Part shown: in pieces, positions 62,234 to 64,000 of the stretch
How the letters are laid out: the number at the start of each line of letters is the position of its first letter
Position numbering within the stretch: the first letter of the stretch is position 1
Assembly (NCBI GenBank): GCA_052435735.1
Contig: JBQVNB010000019.1
Span: 1 to 64,000 of the forward strand
Source: Aliihoeflea sp052435735
GTDB taxonomy: Bacteria > Pseudomonadota > Alphaproteobacteria > Rhizobiales > Rhizobiaceae
Direction of reading: 5' to 3'
DNA length: 64,000 nt
Translations under genes and position numbers: made by a program
Notes under the pieces: generated by a model
Told to the model about the DNA's origin: nothing
The model's database searches: none
What the model saw: only the letters and a program-made list of their open reading frames with translations

Positions 62234-62910
62234 GCCGATGCCTCCGGCTTGGCGAAGACCAGCGTGCGGTAGAGCGCGGGGCCGATGCCGAGCAGGCGGT
62301 GGTCATTCAGCGCGACCTGCCGGAAACCGAGCCGCTCGACGTGCGGCCGGTAATCATAGATCGGATGCTGCGAGGCGAGGCCGAGCAGCCAGAAGAAGCT
62401 GAGCCCGAACTTGAGATAAAGCCAGGCGAGAGGCCCGAGCGGACCCGAGGGCGGCGCCATGTCGGCGATCATGAGATATCCGCCCGGCCGCACATAGGTC
62501 GCCGCCTTGGCGAGCACGACGGGCATGTCGTCCGGCCCGAAGACGTTGAAGAAGTAGTTGCCGCAGACCGCATCGAAGAGCGGGTCCGGCGCGAGCACCA
62601 GCGCATCGCCGGCGATCAGCTCGGCCGTCAGCCCCTTGCGCGCCATGCGCCGGCGCAGCCTTTCGATCATGCGCGCGGATAAATCGATGGCCGTCACCCG
62701 CGCTCCCGCCCGCGCCGCAGCCACCGCCTCCTCCCCCGAGCCAGCGCCGAGATAGAGCACCCGGTCGCCGGTCTTGAGATAGTCGAGTTCGGCCAGCTTC
62801 GCGCGGCGGATCAGCCCGAAGGAGTAGAGGTTGGCCAGCGTCTCGTAGATGCCCGCGACCGCGTCGTAGTTGCGGCTCTTGATCTTCTTTTCGGCGATGG
62901 GTGCATGCAC
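62230..62910 (-). CDS. class I SAM-dependent methyltransferase
   Basis: A 226-residue protein. Motif I is RVLYLGAGSGEEAVAAA, motif II ends AIDLS, motif III DAVCGNYFFNVF and motif IV LMIADMAPP. A hydrophobic stretch (LGPLAWLYLKFGLSFFWLLG) suggests contact with the membrane, and the linked DUF2156 gene supports a lipid target, but this is inference. GTG start at 62910. Confidence 0.75.
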   Translation of the reverse strand: MHAPIAEKKIKSRNYDAVAGIYETLANLYSFGLIRRAKLAELDYLKTGDRVLYLGAGSGEEAVAAARAGARVTAIDLSARMIERLRRRMARKGLTAELIAGDALVLAPDPLFDAVCGNYFFNVFGPDDMPVVLAKAATYVRPGGYLMIADMAPPSGPLGPLAWLYLKFGLSFFWLLGLASQHPIYDYRPHVERLGFRQVALNDHRLLGIGPALYRTLVFAKPEASA

Positions 62911-63082
62911 GCGTGTCGCTGCCTTTCGCGGATCGATCTGGAGTGGCCTTCTATCGCGGGCAGGTGAACTGGCACAACCGCAAGGCGCGAGTGCGGCAAA
63001 ATGCTTGCCAAGCGCTGTTGAATACGTCTAATTCCGCGCGCATTCCGCCTTTTCAAGCCGCCGCGCCCGGAGTGCCAGCAAA

Positions 63083-63580
63083 ATGTCCCTGCCCGAAAAA
63101 GCCTTTCCCGTCTCCTGGGATCAGTTCCACCGCGATTCCCGCGCGCTCGCCTGGCGCCTGTCCGGCATCAACGGCAACTGGCGCGCCATCGTATGCATCA
63201 CCCGCGGCGGCCTCGTCCCCGCCGCCGTCATCTCGCGTGAGCTCGGCGTGCGTCTGATCGAGACGGTCTGCGTCGCCTCCTACCACGATTACACCGAACA
63301 GGGTGAGTTGAAGGTCCTGAAGGAGATCAACCCGGCGCTGCTCGAGGATGAAGGCAAGGACGTGCTGATCATCGACGACCTGACCGACACCGGCAAGACC
63401 GCCGCCATCGTCCGCGCGATGATGCCGAAGGCGCACTTCGCCACCATCTACGCCAAGCCGAAGGGCCGGCCGCTCGTCGACACTTTCGTAACGGAAGTGT
63501 CGCAGGATACGTGGATCTATTTCCCTTGGGATCTGGGGTTCACCTATCAAAAGCCGATCGCCGAAGGCCATCTCGGTTAG
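63083..63580 (+). CDS. gpt: xanthine phosphoribosyltransferase
   Basis: A 165-residue purine salvage enzyme joining xanthine, guanine or hypoxanthine to PRPP. ITRGGLVPAAVISRELG and the PRPP motif VLIIDDLTDTGKTA are clear, and FPWDLGF near the end contacts the base. It complements adenine deaminase elsewhere in the window. A terminator-like hairpin follows at 63620. Confidence 0.9.
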   Translation: MSLPEKAFPVSWDQFHRDSRALAWRLSGINGNWRAIVCITRGGLVPAAVISRELGVRLIETVCVASYHDYTEQGELKVLKEINPALLEDEGKDVLIIDDLTDTGKTAAIVRAMMPKAHFATIYAKPKGRPLVDTFVTEVSQDTWIYFPWDLGFTYQKPIAEGHLG

Positions 63581-63619
63581 CCAAACCGAAAGCGAAGCGA
63601 AACCGGTCGAAACTTGCGC

Positions 63620-63647
63620 GGGCCTTGCGCTTTTACGCGCAAAGCCC
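63620..63647 (+). terminator. terminator-like hairpin after gpt
   Basis: GGGC-C-TTGCGC, loop TTTTAC, GCGCAA-A-GCCC: a ten-pair stem with one internal mismatch, 40 bases after the gpt stop and followed by CATTTTGG. Confidence 0.6.
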
Positions 63648-63745
63648 CATTTTGGTGCGATCTCCACGGAGAAAAGGCTTTGAAACGCTCGACTTGAGGA
63701 GGATACTCCTTGAGTTGGCAAACGAATCGGACTCGAAACACGACC

Positions 63746-64000
63746 ATGTTCCTCACCCGCCAGACACGCGCGAATGTTGCCGAACGGCTTCGTCGGCTGA
63801 TCGGCGGTTTGCCGTGCCGCACCCAGGTCGCCGCCCTGCCTTTCCGGCACTCGGACGACGGCTATGAGGTCATGCTCATCACCAGCCGCGGCACCGGCCG
63901 CTGGGTCATCCCCAAGGGCTGGCCCGAGGGCGAGGAAGATCTGTGGCATGCCGCGGCGCGCGAGGCCGACGAGGAAGCAGGGGTCGCCGGCGAGATCGAA
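63746..64000 (+). CDS. Nudix hydrolase, truncated by the window end
   Basis: The ATG at 63746 opens a frame running 85 codons to the window edge without a stop. A perfect Nudix box (G-x5-E-x7-R-E-U-x-E-E-x-G-U) spans PKGWPEGEEDLWHAAAREAD with EEAGV next, and RWVIPKGWP is the usual lead-in to the box. It hydrolyses a nucleoside diphosphate-X compound, possibly diadenosine or diphosphoinositol polyphosphate type, not decidable from the partial sequence. Confidence 0.8.
   Translation, partial: MFLTRQTRANVAERLRRLIGGLPCRTQVAALPFRHSDDGYEVMLITSRGTGRWVIPKGWPEGEEDLWHAAAREADEEAGVAGEIE

Overview
The window reads as chromosome of a high-GC alphaproteobacterium, most likely of the Hyphomicrobiales (Mesorhizobium/Phyllobacteriaceae-like). 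The evidence is the gene types (TRAP and ABC uptake systems, HWE-family histidine kinases, a ChrR-like protein, SulP), GTG/TTG starts, and short palindromic intergenic elements. No ribosomal operon or species marker is present, so this placement is inference.

Layout. 1-6.1 kb: an IS3-family transposase remnant, then a TadG-like vWA pilus protein, a GGDEF diguanylate cyclase, a retropepsin-like protease and a membrane HWE histidine kinase. 6.4-8.8 kb: a SulP transporter and universal stress protein operon, bracketed by two copies of a ~72-bp repeat. 9.3-18.0 kb: a catabolic cassette with acyl-CoA ligase and Baeyer-Villiger monooxygenase leftward, and a family VIII-like esterase, TRAP transporter (DctPQM) and TetR regulator rightward. 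The two arms diverge from a region holding two palindromic operators. This left part looks less GC-rich than the rest. 18.4-26.0 kb: a compact operon of ABC sugar-type importer, GntR regulator, cytoplasmic sulfatase and the sulfatase's formylglycine-generating enzyme. It is bracketed by degenerate copies of the same repeat and followed by tRNA-Ser(TGA).

26.5-64 kb looks like core chromosome: glutaminase; a methyltransferase; photolyase / FAD oxidoreductase / DUF1365 / Cfa-like methyltransferase; CpdB; a Phd/PIN toxin-antitoxin pair; AsnC regulator and alanine dehydrogenase; sulfurtransferase, AlaX and cysteine synthase; a ChrR-like cupin protein with an SDR; a GPH symporter; a DEAD-box helicase; IlvA; TrkH; adenine deaminase; a TAXI-type TRAP system; tRNA-Leu(TAA); a second HWE-type kinase; a CinA-domain protein; a stress protein; a DUF2156/methyltransferase pair; xanthine phosphoribosyltransferase; and a truncated Nudix gene at the right edge.

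Most notable points. (1) The photolyase operon and the ChrR-like/SDR operon, 13 kb apart, each have an upstream match to the Rhodobacter sigma-E promoter with exactly 18 bases between the hexamers, and together with the GPH gene they reproduce the known singlet-oxygen regulon gene set. The ChrR-like protein keeps the cupin metal ligands but has lost three of the four zinc ligands of the anti-sigma domain. (2) A ~145-bp MITE-like element occurs three times in one orientation. Each copy abuts a leftward gene so that its terminal TAG is that gene's stop codon, and an internal hairpin shows a compensatory base change. (3) The ketone-to-acyl-CoA cassette and the import-then-desulfate operon are coherent metabolic modules whose substrates are unknown.
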